This document shows, one piece after another, positions 5,255 to 6,975 of a DNA stretch of 6,975 nucleotides. The notes below the pieces were generated by a model. The model made no database searches and was not told where the DNA came from. It saw only the letters and a list, made by a program, of their open reading frames with translations. Origin of the DNA: an uncultured Cocleimonas sp. (GTDB lineage: Bacteria; Pseudomonadota; Gammaproteobacteria; Thiotrichales; Thiotrichaceae); contig CALISP010000159.1 in NCBI GenBank assembly GCA_938041705.1, positions 1-6,975 of the forward strand, in the 5' to 3' direction. Within the stretch, counting starts at the first letter, position 1, and each line of letters begins with the position of its first letter. A program made the translations under genes and the position numbers.

Positions 5255-6975
5255 ACTGTTACACCTGAAGATTTTTGTGGCTTATCTGAGAGTTTATTTT
5301 CTGTTTGTACTGGCTCAACAACAATCTTTCTTACTCGTCGATAACGCTTATCAAATGCAGCCAATAACCCTCCAAACCCCATTAAAATAGCTCCTAACCA
5401 GATCCATCTCACAAATGGCTTATGATAAATTCGAAAGCTCCACGCATCGTTACCTAGAGGCTCACCTAAGGCAACAAATAAATCACGTGTAAAACCAGCA
5501 TCAATTCCGGCTTCAGTCATAGGCATTTGGTCTGGCCCATAATCACGTTTTTCAGGGTGCATATTATTTACCAACTTGCCATCAAGAGATACATCCATAG
5601 TGGCGCGATTAGCTATGTAGTTATCTACTTTTACTGATTCAATTTTTTTGAATGCAAATTCATATCCTGCTAATTCGTAACTCTGACCTACTTCAAGTCG
5701 AACATCTTTTTCAGTATCATAAATAGAAACTAAAGTGATTCCGATAATAGTCATAGACATACCGATGTGAGCAATCACTGAACCCCATGCTGACAAGGGT
5801 AAACTAAAAGGAGACCGTCCCAAACTGACAACCCACATTAAAGCAGCTAAAGAAACCCAACTACCCAAGAAAAGCCCTAGGCTAGTCATAATATTAAAGT
5901 CTGAAACCGTAACTAAAGGAAGGACAAAAGCGGCTACCAAACTAACTGATAGAGGTATCCATACCTTCTTAATAATTCGACTAGGTTCATCTTTTTTCCA
6001 ACGTAAGAAGAAGCCAAAACCCATTGTTATATAGAGCAATACACCTAAGGGCACAATGACATTATTAAAATATGGAGGACCTACAGATATTTTGCCAGAA
6101 CCAAATGCATCGATAATTAATGGATAAAGCGTGCCTAACAAAACAGTTGCTGTCATAACAATCAAAATCACGTTATTAACCAACAACCCTGATTCACGCG
6201 AGATTAATGAAAAGGCTCCAATCGAATGAAATTTATGAGCACGAAAGGCAAACAACACCAATGATGAACCAATAACAACTAACAAGAAAATAAGAATAAA
6301 TAAGCCACGTTCAGGATCACTTGCAAAGGAGTGTACAGATGTCAAAATGCCAGATCGAACTAGGAATGTACCTAACAAGCTTAATGAGAAACCCAATATA
6401 CAAAGCAGTATTGTCCAAGCTTTAAAAGTTGCGCGTTTTTCTGTCACAGCTAACGAATGAATGAGTGCTGTACCTACAATCCATGGCATTAATGAAGCAT
6501 TCTCAACGGGATCCCAAAACCACCAGCCGCCCCAGCCTAATTCATAATAAGCCCACCAACTTCCTAGAGCGATACCCAAAGTTAAAAACATCCAAGCTAT
6601 ATTTGTCCATGGCCTTGCCCAACGTGCCCAAGCAGCGTCCAGTTTGCCATCAATCATTGCCGCTATTGCAAACGAGAATGCAACCGACAAACCAACATAA
6701 CCCATGTATAGCATAGGTGGGTGAATCGCTAATCCAAAGTCTTGTAGCAATGGATTTAGTTGACGACCATCAATCGGAATCTGCAGTAAACGCTCAAAAG
6801 GATTTGAAGTGAGCAGCATAAACAACATAAAGCCTACGCCAATTAAACCCATTACGCTAAGCACTCTTGCTAGCATTACAGGTGGAATTCCTTTACTGAA
6901 GAATCCAACAGCTGCACCCCATCCACCCAATACTAATGCCCATAATAATAGTGAGCCTTCGTGAGCACCCCAAAG
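5251..6975 (-). CDS. ccmF: Haem lyase subunit CcmF, N-terminal end missing at the window edge
   Basis: CcmF is the polytopic inner-membrane core of the System I cytochrome c synthetase. It receives haem from CcmE and, with CcmH, ligates it to the apocytochrome CXXCH. The frame is open to the last base of the window, giving 574 codons and a stop, so the start lies outside. The first visible residues are LWGAHEGSLLLW, a family signature. The WWD haem-handling motif WGGWWFWDPVEN is at residues 148-159 (numbered from 6975). Histidines at 85 (IHPPMLY), 173, 215 (VHSFASDP) and 403 (IAHIGMS) all lie exactly 88 below the E. coli haem-ligand histidines 173, 261, 303 and 491 as I recall them, so about 88 N-terminal residues are missing. 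Many membrane segments are followed by a periplasmic domain (about 415-515), a last membrane segment and a basic tail. A TTG at 6930 is internal and is not a real start. The stop overlaps the ccmG start as GTGA. Confidence 0.97.
   Translation of the reverse strand, partial: LWGAHEGSLLLWALVLGGWGAAVGFFSKGIPPVMLARVLSVMGLIGVGFMLFMLLTSNPFERLLQIPIDGRQLNPLLQDFGLAIHPPMLYMGYVGLSVAFSFAIAAMIDGKLDAAWARWARPWTNIAWMFLTLGIALGSWWAYYELGWGGWWFWDPVENASLMPWIVGTALIHSLAVTEKRATFKAWTILLCILGFSLSLLGTFLVRSGILTSVHSFASDPERGLFILIFLLVVIGSSLVLFAFRAHKFHSIGAFSLISRESGLLVNNVILIVMTATVLLGTLYPLIIDAFGSGKISVGPPYFNNVIVPLGVLLYITMGFGFFLRWKKDEPSRIIKKVWIPLSVSLVAAFVLPLVTVSDFNIMTSLGLFLGSWVSLAALMWVVSLGRSPFSLPLSAWGSVIAHIGMSMTIIGITLVSIYDTEKDVRLEVGQSYELAGYEFAFKKIESVKVDNYIANRATMDVSLDGKLVNNMHPEKRDYGPDQMPMTEAGIDAGFTRDLFVALGEPLGNDAWSFRIYHKPFVRWIWLGAILMGFGGLLAAFDKRYRRVRKIVVEPVQTENKLSDKPQKSSGVTV
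5262..5266 (-). promoter_or_regulatory. Ribosome binding site supporting the GTG start of ccmG
   Basis: The minus strand reads AGGTG, which pairs with the anti-Shine-Dalgarno core, 7 bases before the GTG at 5254. It lies inside the last codons of ccmF. It decides in favour of the GTG over the internal ATG that encodes residue 13. Confidence 0.6.

Noticed and set aside
4906..5390. Plus-strand open frames opposite ccmG and the end of ccmF
   Set aside because: Both lie antisense to conserved ccm coding sequence and resemble no known protein.
6928..6930. TTG as a possible start of ccmF
   Set aside because: The frame continues to the window edge with the conserved WGAHEGSLLLW signature, so the real start is outside the window.

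Overview
The window holds two unlike blocks that converge on a 44-bp spacer. The minus-strand block (about 2935-6975) is the end of a System I cytochrome c maturation operon in the order ccmF-ccmG-ccmH-ccmI. ccmF is cut off by the right edge of the window. This order, the separate CcmH and CcmI proteins, and the CcmG and CcmF motifs suggest a Gram-negative proteobacterium, most likely a gammaproteobacterium. The DNA is AT-rich, but the sequence alone does not fix the genus.

The ccm genes are tightly packed. ccmF and ccmG share a GTGA overlap, ccmG and ccmH share an ATGA overlap, and ccmH and ccmI are 5 bases apart, so they are almost certainly co-transcribed and translationally coupled. Together they cover the late steps of haem attachment. 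CcmG and CcmH keep the apocytochrome CXXCH thiols reduced, CcmI holds the apocytochrome, and CcmF (with CcmH) takes haem from CcmE and forms the thioether bonds. All the key residues I could check are present.

The plus-strand block (1-2890) is more AT-rich and holds two genes I do not recognise. The first (1-1392) enters from beyond the left edge. It encodes a protein with an HEAYH motif followed 31 residues later by an EELGAY helix, which is the layout of a gluzincin-type zinc metallopeptidase. The second (1595-2890) encodes a protein with one membrane segment near the N terminus, a coiled coil, and a long Lys/Thr/Asn/Glu-rich tail. A perfect TATAAT box lies in the 202-bp gap before it. A short motif (D-x-I, then Met or Leu, then Ser) occurs twice in the tail of the second protein and once, in a similar form, in a linker of the first. 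This is a weak hint that the two proteins work together.

The ccm block is ordinary and well supported. The unexplained content is the plus-strand pair. I see no RNA genes, mobile elements, CRISPR arrays or strong terminators.
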